From: Sulfitobacter indolifex
GTDB lineage: Bacteria; Pseudomonadota; Alphaproteobacteria; Rhodobacterales; Rhodobacteraceae
Assembly (NCBI RefSeq): GCF_022788655.1
Contig: NZ_CP084955.1
Location: 1 to 64,000 of the forward strand
DNA: 64,000 bases
Reading direction: 5' to 3'
Every line of letters starts with the position of its first letter. Position 1 is the first letter of the stretch. The translations under genes and the position numbers were made by a program. Under the pieces are notes generated by a model. The model worked only from the letters and a program-made list of their open reading frames with translations. It made no database searches and was not told the origin of the DNA. Of the stretch, positions 27,660-35,765 are shown one piece after another.

Positions 27660-29486
27660 ATGGCAAATTCTCTGCGTAGGCGCGCAAACACACTCAAGGA
27701 GAAAGTGACAAAGTCTTTGAGTCTTTGGAGCGAAGTCTTTGCTTTGCTACGCTACAGCGACCCCAGGCTCAGCGTCATTGTCGTGATTGCGACCGGTGCG
27801 GAGATCGGTCTCATGCTCGGCGCGCTTTTCGCCGTAAAGGCGGTTATTCAGGTGATGGCAGAGACGGAGAGCATAAGCGCGATCACCGGCCAAATCTTCG
27901 CTTACGCTTCGGCGATAATGAGCCTCTTCCTGGCGGGCCGCGTGGTGCAATCTGTGGCGAACTATCATCGCGTTGCCCAGGGCTACATCGTAGCCGATTA
28001 CGTCAACCAATCGTTACAAGATAGGGCTGTGAAGGCTGACCTGAGCTTTTACGACAGCGCGCTTTACTTCGACAGCCTCGAGCGTGCCCGCCAAGCCGGC
28101 GCTCAACGCCCTGCGATGGTCATCTCCAACGTGCTTTCTGTTTTCCGCGGCGGTCTCATGCTGATCGCGCTTGTCGTGGTACTCGGCAGTATTGAATGGC
28201 GGCTGTTGCCGATCTGCTTTGTCGCTGTGGTGCTCGTTCTTCTCGTCCAACTCCGCTTCACACGGTTGAAGTTTGAGCGGCAAAAGGAGCTTGTTCAGCA
28301 GGAGCGGCAGGCGGGGTACGCAGACTGGCTGATGACGACAGAGCCCCATGCCAAGGAGATAAGGCTCTGGGACCTCAGCAATTATTTGCGCGGTATCTTT
28401 CAAAGAATCCGCGTCATGCTCCGCAGGGAGTACCTCATCATCGAGCGCCGTAAGGCCATCGCAGAATCTTCTGTGGCAGTCGTGGGCACGCTTCTCTTTG
28501 TCGGTGCGGGCGGGTTTTTGCTCTACCAGGTGAATACGGGGCAGGCGGATATCTCTGACCTCGTCATAATCATCCTGCTCCTGCAACGCTCTGAAATAGC
28601 CGGGCGCGACTTTACGGGGAGTCTTTCTCGGCTCTATGACGATCAGCTTTTCCTAAATCAGCTTTTCAAGTTCATGGAAATTGAGCCGAAGATCGAAAGC
28701 AAGGTGTATAGCGCACCGCTGCCGACGACGCTCAATGAGGGGATCCAGGTTGAGAACGTCACCTTCCGCTACCCGGGGACAGACCGGCCTGCGCTTGATG
28801 GTGCCAGCCTACAGATCAGGCCCAATACCTTCACCGCGCTCATCGGCGGCAACGGCTCTGGAAAGACGACCCTCATCAAGCTCCTGTGCCGCCTTTATGA
28901 CCCGCAGGAGGGACGGATCACCTATGAAGGCACGGATATACGAGAGCTCGACCCGGTCGCCTATCGCAGGCACTTAGGCGTGATCTTCCAGGATTTTGTG
29001 CAGTTTGCATATTCGGGTCGAGAGAACCTTCGCATTTCTGACCTAACGCAAGAAGACGAAGAGCGCATGCTCAAGGCAGCAAAGCTGACCGGGGCGCATG
29101 AAGTGTTAAGCTCGCTTCCCAATGGGTATGACACGATCCTGTCGCGTATTTTCGACGGCGGCCACGAGCTGAGCGGCGGTCAGTGGCAGAAGGTTGCTCT
29201 CGCCCGGGCCGTTTACCCACATTCAAAGTTTATCATCCTGGACGAGCCAACGAGCGCCATTGACCCGAATGCTGAGGCGGAGATTTTTGAGGGTTTTCGC
29301 GACAAGATGGAGGGGCGCGGTGCCCTCGTGATCAGCCATCGGCTATCCACAATCCGGCAGGCAGATTTCACCTATGTCCTTGAGAAAGGGAGAATCACTG
29401 AGGCAGGCAGCCATGTCCATTTGATCAACAATCAGGCAGGATACGCCAAAATGTTCGAGAAGCAGGGACGTGGTTTCCGTACTTAG
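27660..29486 (+). CDS. Lasso peptide ABC exporter (D)
   Basis: 608-residue exporter with an N-terminal membrane domain (about five to six helices, residues 40-310) and a C-terminal ATPase domain: Walker A GGNGSGKTTL near 396, signature LSGGQWQKVALARA near 503, Walker B FIILDEPTSAID near 522 and the His switch ISHRLST. It lies between the two precursor genes and upstream of B1-B2-C. Lasso clusters use such a D protein for export and self-protection. The ATG at 27660 is set by GGGGAGA upstream; an earlier start at 27603 lacks such a signal. Confidence 0.88.
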   Translation: MANSLRRRANTLKEKVTKSLSLWSEVFALLRYSDPRLSVIVVIATGAEIGLMLGALFAVKAVIQVMAETESISAITGQIFAYASAIMSLFLAGRVVQSVANYHRVAQGYIVADYVNQSLQDRAVKADLSFYDSALYFDSLERARQAGAQRPAMVISNVLSVFRGGLMLIALVVVLGSIEWRLLPICFVAVVLVLLVQLRFTRLKFERQKELVQQERQAGYADWLMTTEPHAKEIRLWDLSNYLRGIFQRIRVMLRREYLIIERRKAIAESSVAVVGTLLFVGAGGFLLYQVNTGQADISDLVIIILLLQRSEIAGRDFTGSLSRLYDDQLFLNQLFKFMEIEPKIESKVYSAPLPTTLNEGIQVENVTFRYPGTDRPALDGASLQIRPNTFTALIGGNGSGKTTLIKLLCRLYDPQEGRITYEGTDIRELDPVAYRRHLGVIFQDFVQFAYSGRENLRISDLTQEDEERMLKAAKLTGAHEVLSSLPNGYDTILSRIFDGGHELSGGQWQKVALARAVYPHSKFIILDEPTSAIDPNAEAEIFEGFRDKMEGRGALVISHRLSTIRQADFTYVLEKGRITEAGSHVHLINNQAGYAKMFEKQGRGFRT

Positions 29487-29549
29487 GCCAAGCGTTCTGT
29501 TTCAAAATAACGGGTTAGCTTTATGGTAATGTTACCTTCTCCTCAGGGA

Positions 29550-29579
29550 TTGCCTTTTATGGCGAAAATGTGGTATGTT
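29550..29579 (+). promoter_or_regulatory. Putative promoter of precursor 2 operon
   Basis: TTGCCT (29550-29555) and TATGTT (29574-29579) are 18 bp apart in an AT-rich gap, 36 bp before the precursor start. This resembles a sigma-70 promoter. It would allow precursor 2 and the processing genes to be expressed apart from the exporter. Confidence 0.5.
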
Positions 29580-29614
29580 CTAAAATAATTTAAAGTTTTA
29601 GTGGGAAAAATAAC

Positions 29615-29755
29615 ATGAAAAAGTCTCCATACGAAGTGCCTACTCTCCGCACACACGGAAAAGTGGAAGCAATCACGAAAACAACCAAAAGTGGCACCAC
29701 ACTGGACGCCGGCTTTTCGTCCGGTACTCCGCTCTCGGAAGTGACACTTTCCTAA
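29615..29755 (+). CDS. Lasso peptide precursor 2
   Basis: A 46-residue precursor, too short for most gene finders. The leader (1-22) has Y6-E-V-P9-T-L, a Gly at 15 and ends ITK, with Thr at -2. The 24-residue core begins TTKSGTTLD, so Thr1 and Asp9 would form a nine-residue ring, continues AGFSSGTP and ends LSEVTLS. The terminal Ser is the residue that HPr-kinase-like enzymes phosphorylate in paeninodin-type clusters; precursor 1 ends in Pro. It lies directly upstream of B1, B2, C and the kinase gene. No clear Shine-Dalgarno sequence is visible apart from GGGAAAAA. Confidence 0.88.
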   Translation: MKKSPYEVPTLRTHGKVEAITKTTKSGTTLDAGFSSGTPLSEVTLS

Positions 29756-29811
29756 GGGCCCAAGACAAAGCGGTCAGCCAAATTTTTCAACTTGACACTG
29801 GAAAAATCTGG

Positions 29812-29828
29812 GGCGCACCTCATGCGCC
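29812..29828 (+). terminator. Hairpin between precursor 2 and B1
   Basis: GGCGCA-CCTCA-TGCGCC forms a 6-bp GC-rich stem; TCAACTTTT follows. It may partly stop transcription or protect the precursor mRNA 3' end, so that more precursor than enzyme is made. A second small stem AAGGC / GCCTT is at 29854-29868. Confidence 0.4.
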
Positions 29829-29907
29829 TCAACTTTTGTGAGTAAATTATCTAAAGGCCTGTAGCCTTGATGCACAGACACACCAAGGCAGTTAGAAGGG
29901 TCGGATA

Positions 29908-30186
29908 ATGGCGGCTGATACGCTTTTCGTTGCGAAAACTGAGGTCATGGATTGCGATATCGGCGGTGATCGCGCGTTGTTACACCTCGAAAACAACACC
30001 TACTTCACTGTGAACCCAACTGCTGCCGCGGTGTGGAAGTGCCTCGAAGAACCGGCGACAATTGATATACTTGTGGGTGCTGTAACAGAGAAGTTCGAAG
30101 TGACGGATGAAGTATGCCGTGGCGATGTTGAGGCAGTCCTGGCCGAGATGATCAAAGCGGACATCGTGAAAGAAGTAACAGCCTAA
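29908..30186 (+). CDS. Lasso leader-binding protein B1 (PqqD-like)
   Basis: A 92-residue stand-alone RiPP recognition element. The PqqD-like pattern is visible: D.D.GGDRALLHLENNTYFTVN, then PTAAAVWKCLEEP, and a helical C-terminus with VEAVLAEMIKADIVKEV. It binds the YxxP leader motif and presents the precursor to the B2 protease. AGAAGGG lies 8-14 nt upstream of the ATG. B2 follows after 11 bp. PQQ synthesis is excluded because no other pqq genes are present. Confidence 0.9.
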   Translation: MAADTLFVAKTEVMDCDIGGDRALLHLENNTYFTVNPTAAAVWKCLEEPATIDILVGAVTEKFEVTDEVCRGDVEAVLAEMIKADIVKEVTA

Positions 30187-30197
30187 GGGACCTCGCG

Positions 30198-30635
30198 ATG
30201 CGCCGGATCAGGTGGGCAGGGATTTATGTGCTCTGCTGTATTGTTACCCTTGTCGCGCGTGTGGCGCTTTCGGTCACGAAGTATCAGCGAGTCCGCGTCT
30301 GGCTCGTAAAACCTTGTGACTCAGACCCGCAAGTGACGCGTGTGCAAACCGTGGGAAGAGTGTCCAGCGGCATTTATTCGGTTGCCCGGTTCCTTCCAGA
30401 TGCGAATTGCCTGACGCAATGCATCGCGGCCCAAGCTATACTCTCCTGGAAGGGTATCCCGACGACGATAAGCATCGGGGTTAAGAAAGCGGGCGAGGGA
30501 GATATTAGAGCCCATGCTTGGCTTATGTGGAATGACGAGCTTGCGCTCGATAGCTCGCATGAGCGAGTTGACTTTACCAAAGTGCTAGAACTCCCTACAG
30601 AGCCCCTTGTCGTTGCGTCAGCGACTAACTCCTAA
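30198..30635 (+). CDS. Lasso leader protease B2 (transglutaminase-like)
   Basis: 145-residue cysteine protease that removes the leader. A hydrophobic N-terminus (residues 7-26) precedes the catalytic part: Cys71 in DANCLTQC, His106 in RAHAWLMW and Asp118 in ELALDSS, matching the Cys-His-Asp triad order of the transglutaminase-like B2 family. Segments GIPTTISIGVKK are also typical. It ends 4 bp before the cyclase start, so the genes are co-transcribed. Confidence 0.9.
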   Translation: MRRIRWAGIYVLCCIVTLVARVALSVTKYQRVRVWLVKPCDSDPQVTRVQTVGRVSSGIYSVARFLPDANCLTQCIAAQAILSWKGIPTTISIGVKKAGEGDIRAHAWLMWNDELALDSSHERVDFTKVLELPTEPLVVASATNS

Positions 30636-30639
30636 AAAA

Positions 30640-32559
30640 ATGGACGGCTTCGCGATACGCATACCGCTCCAGCCCGCTAATGATCTCGCCGATGGGCGCG
30701 CGCGTCTCGCAAGGATGGCGCAAGCTGGTTGGAACGCCGTTGCGCTGCCGGAGAGCTTTGCAGAGGGCGGTCTCGCTGCTGTTCGCGGCCGCGCCGGTGT
30801 TGCTCAAGCCGGGCCTTGGACAGTGATAGGCCTCGCCAGTCTCGATCACCGGGAAGCACTTTTAGAGCGTTTGACCGGAATGAGCGCACACGATGGCGAC
30901 CTCGCCCTCTTCGCGGCAGCGCTTGATCAGTTGAGTGAGGGATTTACCGACGCGCTCTTTGGCGGCTTTTCCATCGTCGCGCTGCACAAGGACGGTTGCG
31001 TTGCGGCCTTTCGCGATCATATCGGCGTCTTACCTTTCTATTTCAAGCGCCAAGCAGGCGCGCTGACCTGTGCCTCTGACATTCGGGCGTCGCTCCATCT
31101 CTCTGGCGCGGCCTTAGAACCTCAGCACCTTATCGTCGCGGACTTTCTGGCTGGTGAAGTTGTCTCACGCGACGAAACTGCTTTCTCGGGCCTCACAAAG
31201 CTGGAAAGCGGCCATCGGCTGTCTTTAAACGTGTCCCACCCCGAGCGTGCCATCAACATCGACGCGTTCACAAAGCTGACCCTACCAGAGCAGATACCGT
31301 TTGAGGACGCTGCGCCTGGTGTTTTGTCCGGTCTAAGAGCCGCCACGCTGAGCGCGCTTCGCCGCAACGAAAAAGTCGGCGCGATGCTCAGCGGCGGGCT
31401 CGACTCCTCGTCATTAGTCGTCCTCGCATCCGAAAAGCTTCAAGCGGAGGGCGCGCCGCCTCTCCCCGCTTTGTCGTTTGTCTACGGCGAAGCTGAGTAT
31501 GATGAGAGCGACTACATTGAGGCGGTGAATGAGTGCTCCCATACCGCCCCGCACCTCATAGAAATCACGTCCGAGCCCGACCTCACGGACATGCCTCTGT
31601 TCGTCGAAGAGCAGATGGACCTCTTTCTAGCCTACGGGCTGCAAAAAAGCGGGCAGATATACAGTGTTGCTAAAAGCTATGGAATTACGGCTTTGCTCGA
31701 TGGCCATGGCGGGGATGAAGTGCTCTCTTCGGGCTATGATTACGTTTACAACTTGGCAGCAGAGCGGCGCTGGCGGGCGACCCTACAAGCTATGAGGGCA
31801 ATCGGGCGCGTATACGGAAACTCCCCTTGGGTACCGTATTTCATCTTTATGGCGCGGTACGGCGGCTGGACTAATAAACACCCCACGCGCCGCATCCTCC
31901 TGGGACTCACGCGATTCTTACAATCGCGCGGCAGTGCTCAGGACGCGCAAGGGACGCCCTATAAGCCCCAAGCTCTCTTTGCAGATGCCTTGAGAGAGCT
32001 TGCAAACCCTGATGAGCGGTACGTGCAGACGGGAAAGCCAGAGTTGCGCGAAGATTGCGTGGACTATGAGCGTCGGAGCCATCTCGATATCGTTCAATCG
32101 CCGCTGGTAAAAAACTCTTATGAAATCCTATACCGATCGGCGAACGCCCAAGGGATCCTGCCGCTTTATCCGTTTTACGACCGTGCCCTCGTCGAGTTTT
32201 GCCTCTCGATGCCCTCGGAGGTGAAGCTCCGCAAAGGCATGAGCCGTTGGGTCCTGCGGATGGGGCTCGCGGGGCTCTTGCCGGAGAAAGTCAGGCTTCG
32301 AACAACGAAGGCCAACTTCACCGCTGAGTTTACTGCAACAGTCGTCCAGTTTCTTCAGAAGCATCCGGATCAAGACTGGTCCTCTTTGGGCGCCTTTGTT
32401 GATGTCGCCGCGGCACAGAAACTTTGCGGGGATGTCCGCTCAGGCGCGAAGCGGGACATTTTTGCGCTGCGTTCTGTATGGCGGCTAGTGCAGCTGCGAT
32501 ATTGGTATGAGGCATTAATGCGCTGGCGGGCCCAGCAGCGAGAAGGGACGTTAATATGA
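30640..32559 (+). CDS. Lasso cyclase C (asparagine synthetase-like)
   Basis: 639 residues. It adenylates the Asp9 side chain and closes the ring with the new N-terminus. The N-terminal glutaminase-like domain (about 1-200) lacks the catalytic Cys after Met1, as in lasso cyclases. The synthetase domain has the PP-loop MLSGGLDSSSLVVLA (about 248-262) and LLDGHGGDEVLSSGYDY. ATG 30640, 4 bp after the B2 stop, is preferred over TTG 30607, which would overlap B2. The kinase gene overlaps its stop by 4 nt. Confidence 0.9.
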   Translation: MDGFAIRIPLQPANDLADGRARLARMAQAGWNAVALPESFAEGGLAAVRGRAGVAQAGPWTVIGLASLDHREALLERLTGMSAHDGDLALFAAALDQLSEGFTDALFGGFSIVALHKDGCVAAFRDHIGVLPFYFKRQAGALTCASDIRASLHLSGAALEPQHLIVADFLAGEVVSRDETAFSGLTKLESGHRLSLNVSHPERAINIDAFTKLTLPEQIPFEDAAPGVLSGLRAATLSALRRNEKVGAMLSGGLDSSSLVVLASEKLQAEGAPPLPALSFVYGEAEYDESDYIEAVNECSHTAPHLIEITSEPDLTDMPLFVEEQMDLFLAYGLQKSGQIYSVAKSYGITALLDGHGGDEVLSSGYDYVYNLAAERRWRATLQAMRAIGRVYGNSPWVPYFIFMARYGGWTNKHPTRRILLGLTRFLQSRGSAQDAQGTPYKPQALFADALRELANPDERYVQTGKPELREDCVDYERRSHLDIVQSPLVKNSYEILYRSANAQGILPLYPFYDRALVEFCLSMPSEVKLRKGMSRWVLRMGLAGLLPEKVRLRTTKANFTAEFTATVVQFLQKHPDQDWSSLGAFVDVAAAQKLCGDVRSGAKRDIFALRSVWRLVQLRYWYEALMRWRAQQREGTLI

Positions 32560-33485
32560 CTTTGCCCAAGATCTACCGGGCTTTTAACCTCATCATCCAG
32601 TCGGACTTTATCCTAGACGGTTTGGAAGAGGTGGAGGCAGAGTCCTCGGAGATCGACCTGCACGTAAAGCGCAGCACCGGCATCGTTCGCGACGCCACAC
32701 CGCAAATTGATCCGCAGTTCAATATAGTGCCCGGTGAGCAGTACATGCACTGGTATCATATTGGTGCCTATCTTCTCGACGATGACCACAATGTGCTCGT
32801 CGAGACGCATGAAGGAACTCCTGATCACAGCGTCGCGCAGGCGCTCCTTGGGATCGTGATGTCCATAGTCTTGGAGCGACGGCAAGTACTATGCCTCCAT
32901 GCCAGTGCAGTCAATGTAAATGGGCAAGCGGCGCTCTTCCTAGGGGATAAAGGGGCGGGGAAATCCACGACATCGGCGGCGCTGCTGCACCGAGGGCACC
33001 TGCCCGTGACGGATGATCTCGTGGCCGTAGATCCGGCGGGTGACGCGCTGACGATCCGTCCCGGTTTTTCGGTCATGAAGCTTTGGCCTGACAGCATCGC
33101 TGCACTGAGCCTCAAGAAAGAGGACGAAGATCGCCTTATTCACCCTTCCTCCACCAAGGTCATGAAGCGCATGCCGGTTAAGATCCCGTCGGTAAATGTG
33201 CCCATGGGGGCGGCGTTCACGCTTTCCCGGTCGCCGGACGTTTCAGAAGTGAGCGCTGAGCGGCTCCCATCCCATGAAGCGCTGCAGCAAATCCTACGCT
33301 ATACGTTCATGGCCCGCTATGGAGAGACGCGCCTTGGCCCCGAACATCTAAAGGGCCACATGCAACGCTGCGCCGCCATCGTCTCCAAGATTGCGGTCTA
33401 TGATCTCAAGATACCAGAAGACCTGTCGCAGCTTGATCGGCTCAGCGAAGAGATCGAGACTCAGATCGCCAAAACAGCCGCTTGA
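32556..33485 (+). CDS. HPr-kinase-like lasso tailoring kinase
   Basis: 309 residues. The core has LHASAVNVNGQAALFLGDKG, ending in the P-loop GDKGAGKST (130-138), and VTDDLVAVD, the HPr serine kinase C-terminal fold. In known lasso clusters such kinases phosphorylate the C-terminal Ser of the precursor. Here precursor 2 ends in Ser. The gene overlaps the cyclase stop (ATGA) and is the last gene of the operon. A carbon-control role is unlikely in this context, with no PTS genes near. Confidence 0.83.
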   Translation: MTLPKIYRAFNLIIQSDFILDGLEEVEAESSEIDLHVKRSTGIVRDATPQIDPQFNIVPGEQYMHWYHIGAYLLDDDHNVLVETHEGTPDHSVAQALLGIVMSIVLERRQVLCLHASAVNVNGQAALFLGDKGAGKSTTSAALLHRGHLPVTDDLVAVDPAGDALTIRPGFSVMKLWPDSIAALSLKKEDEDRLIHPSSTKVMKRMPVKIPSVNVPMGAAFTLSRSPDVSEVSAERLPSHEALQQILRYTFMARYGETRLGPEHLKGHMQRCAAIVSKIAVYDLKIPEDLSQLDRLSEEIETQIAKTAA

Positions 33486-33522
33486 GTGTTCGAAGGCTCT
33501 AAAGTGCCCTCTGACAGCGCTT

Positions 33523-33543
33523 CAGGCCGGCAAAACCGGCCTG
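33523..33543. terminator. Hairpin between convergent genes
   Basis: CAGGCCGG-CAAAA-CCGGCCTG gives a perfect 8-bp GC-rich stem, 38 bp after the kinase stop and before the convergent sulfotransferase. No T-run follows on either strand. A second dyad, ATGATCA-AC-TGATCAT, is at 33567-33582. Confidence 0.5.
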
Positions 33544-33601
33544 CGTCGCGGTCAATCGGCGAGAATATGATCAACTGATCATTAGTAAATAAATGTTTAT
33601 G

Positions 33602-34261
33602 TTATTTAGGGGCTATGACTTCGTTGATGTCATAGCCAAACGCGTCGAAATCTATGGCATAAGCCCGCCGCACGAAGTCATTCCCCATGTCGATATGAGC
33701 TTTCGATGGCTTGGGTCGATTGTGAGACGCGTTCGACCGCGGAAGCCCGGTATCCGGTAAGCCCCAATCACGGCACATCTGCGAAAACTCGTCTCCCACA
33801 TTCTCAAAATGCAACACGCGGACGCGCTCGCGGGACTCTCCAATGAGAAAGTCCTCCTGCGGCCGCATGTGGGAGTTTAGGTCCTTCAGCCGCGCAATCG
33901 GCTTCTCGCTTAACCGGATGAGCAACGGCACGGAGAGGAACGTGTTGAAGTAAAACCGCTGCGGGGGCGGGAGGCGGCGGTATCTCCACTCGCTCCAGAA
34001 CCGTTGGTAAGGGTTTCGAACAACGGTAAAAATGCGCCACTCCTTGGGGATCGGTCCGCCGAAGAAGTATTTTTCGTACATGTCCAGCGTGCAATGCTGG
34101 TTTCCGCGCTCAAGGTTGGATGACTTCTGGTTCTTAAAAATGCCGAGCGCTGGGATGTCTACTTCGTCGAGGCCACGAAGCAACCTGAAGTACTCTTCAA
34201 CGGAGGTTCCAGCGGCTTTGGGCACGTGAATGAAAAGGATGCGGTTCTTCAGATCAATCAC
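33602..34261 (-). CDS. Sulfotransferase-2-family protein
   Basis: 219 residues. The N-terminal ILFIHVPKAAGTSVEEYFR is the PAPS-binding loop of the carbohydrate sulfotransferase 2 family, and FTVVRNPYQRFWSEW holds the second PAPS motif. The protein lacks a membrane anchor. It converges on the lasso kinase gene and has its own promoter side at 34262-34340. It may act on the polysaccharide, as such enzymes usually do, or on the lasso peptide. The two cannot be separated from sequence. Confidence 0.78.
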   Translation of the reverse strand: MIDLKNRILFIHVPKAAGTSVEEYFRLLRGLDEVDIPALGIFKNQKSSNLERGNQHCTLDMYEKYFFGGPIPKEWRIFTVVRNPYQRFWSEWRYRRLPPPQRFYFNTFLSVPLLIRLSEKPIARLKDLNSHMRPQEDFLIGESRERVRVLHFENVGDEFSQMCRDWGLPDTGLPRSNASHNRPKPSKAHIDMGNDFVRRAYAIDFDAFGYDINEVIAPK

Positions 34262-34339
34262 GTTTCGCCCTTCCTACCATGCTGGTGAACTCTTACCATT
34301 AGTGTTCCGCTGGCGTCAAATTAGTAGAAGCAAGTTAAA

Positions 34340-35139
34340 ACGTTTCCGTCGCAAAGTTAAGTCAGGCAAAGAAGGAAGCTGCCTCGGTTGCGCGTCACGC
34401 GGCAAGACTGACATAGATCTCAAAGGGGCAACCACTGCCCAACTGTCCTTTCCTGATCATGTGTGCCGTTTCTATACCGTCCAAAGTTGCAGTTGCTGAT
34501 CTGAATGACTTGAAGCCCAACATCGGCCTAATCCGCCGTTTTACGCTTCGGTGATCCTGCTCAACGATGTTGCGGCGATGTTTGGAACGATAAACCTTTA
34601 TCCGGCGATAGGAACCGGCCTTTCGAAGCGCGGCGTTCATCCCCTTCAGGCCGGCAGTGTTCGCCACGCTTTTGTCGATTGCGCTGGCCCGGGGGAGCCC
34701 GTTCGACGAGATCGCCTGCACCAGAAACCTCAGCGCCGCCGCCTCATCGCGATGCTCAGAGAGCATGAATTCAAGGGTTTTGCCATTTCGATCGACCGCG
34801 CGATAGAGGTAACACCACTCGCCGCGGGCCGTCACATAGGCCTCGTCTAGGCGCCACGACGGAGCCGTCGTGGCCTTCCTGCATTGCGCCACCGTGGCCA
34901 AGCCCGAGGCGTATCTGACCACCCAACGGTTCAGAGTAGCGTAGTCGACCACCGCGCCGCGCTCCGCCAGGATTTCTTTGAGGTCACGGTACGACACACC
35001 GTATCGCACGTAGAAGAAAACGGAATGCAGGATCACGTCCTGCGGAAACTGAGCACCTTTGAACGACACCATCTGACGAACCTCATCGGCAAATCACGCT
35101 GCCTGATAGACCATCACGCCAAAGTTTGCGACAGAACCC
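34340..35139 (-). mobile_element. IS6-family element
   Basis: About 800 bp. The right end is GGGTTCTGTCGCAAACTTT read inward on the minus strand from 35139. The left end is a diverged copy near 34340-34358 (CGTTTCCGTCGCAAAGTT). One transposase gene lies inside. A 223-bp fragment of the same element is at 48261-48483 in the opposite orientation. Confidence 0.7.
34395..35072 (-). CDS. IS6-family transposase
   Basis: 225-residue DDE transposase. WRLDEAYVTARGEWCYLYRA holds the first Asp, SAIDKSVANTAGLKGMN the second and RNIVEQDHRSVKRR the Glu. The N-terminus VSFKGAQFPQDVILHSVFFY and helix-turn-helix VSYRDLKEILAERG are usual. The last ~15 residues (after IRKGQL) look non-native, which may reflect a small change at the 3' end. 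Otherwise the gene is intact. Confidence 0.88.
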   Translation of the reverse strand: MVSFKGAQFPQDVILHSVFFYVRYGVSYRDLKEILAERGAVVDYATLNRWVVRYASGLATVAQCRKATTAPSWRLDEAYVTARGEWCYLYRAVDRNGKTLEFMLSEHRDEAAALRFLVQAISSNGLPRASAIDKSVANTAGLKGMNAALRKAGSYRRIKVYRSKHRRNIVEQDHRSVKRRIRPMLGFKSFRSATATLDGIETAHMIRKGQLGSGCPFEIYVSLAA

Positions 35140-35217
35140 GCGGATGTTAGGTACGAGGCAGAGCGCTTGCCGTTTTTATGGCGTTCTGAGCCCAAGCAAA
35201 GCGACGAGGACGATGAA
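35139..35217. repeat. 79-bp direct repeat, right copy
   Basis: Matches 19590-19668. It covers the last codons of the small membrane protein gene and the sequence after its stop. An IS6 element abuts its left end. Confidence 0.7.
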
Positions 35218-35442
35218 GTGTCCAAAACCGAGGGCGGAATAGATTGGAAGCCACCAGAACCAGGAGATCGAATAGACCATAATGACCGCTATCGTTCCAA
35301 TGAAAGCCAGCAAGGCCGCTGCCATTAGGACACTGATGCCGCTCCCTGCACTGCCCGGAGCCAGCCCGCTTTCCTCGGCATGCGCGGGTCTGGCGCGTGG
35401 TTTATCCATCGTATGATAAGAAATGTGCATGTCTGCTTTCAT
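35176..35442 (-). CDS. Small two-helix membrane protein
   Basis: 88 residues. A polar N-terminus with several His and Arg residues is followed by two hydrophobic segments, about 38-55 (VLMAAALLAFIGTIAVIMVY) and 58-84 (WFWWLPIYSALGFGHFIVLV), probably a hairpin in the inner membrane. GAGGAGA lies upstream of the ATG. I do not recognise the family. A remnant of a second copy is at 19590-19668. Confidence 0.6.
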   Translation of the reverse strand: MKADMHISYHTMDKPRARPAHAEESGLAPGSAGSGISVLMAAALLAFIGTIAVIMVYSISWFWWLPIYSALGFGHFIVLVALLGLRTP

Positions 35443-35726
35443 CGTGCTCGTCTCCTCGTTCTTACTATTACGCCCTCTTCAGGCATTTTTGATCCCAGCT
35501 TAGGCTATCAAAGCTTCGCCTCAAAGCATCAAAAATCCATTGTCGCACTTATTGCGCCATTTCATTAGGGCAGAAATGCGGTTTTACTATGGCAAACACA
35601 TAAGGTGTTTGACCTCACGGTTTGATATTGCGAGCCCTTCTCTGGCTTGGAAGGAAGCATAATGGGACAAGTTCGTCACGGGAGCGCCACGACCATGTAC
35701 GCCGTCAGAGCAGCAACACAGTGATC

Positions 35727-35765
35727 CACTGCCCGGAAGGGTTGCGAAGCATGATCCCGAGAGGG
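35727..35765 (+). repeat. 39-bp hairpin element copy 2 (in IS481 tnp 5' part)
   Basis: Begins CACTGCCCGGAAG, ends CGAGAGGG. The middle folds less perfectly (outer GGG/CCC, inner TGC-GAA-GCA). Removing 39 bp joins GTGATC to GCAAGCTTCG and gives the expected SQASL segment in frame with the downstream SKELGINPK. Target junction ATC^G. Confidence 0.8.

Noticed and set aside
29908..30186. PqqD for PQQ biosynthesis
   Set aside because: No pqqA, B, C or E genes are near; the B2, C and precursor genes next to it show a lasso role.
32556..33485. HPr kinase/phosphorylase for carbon control
   Set aside because: It overlaps the lasso cyclase gene and no PTS genes are near. The kinase core matches the lasso-type enzymes in context.
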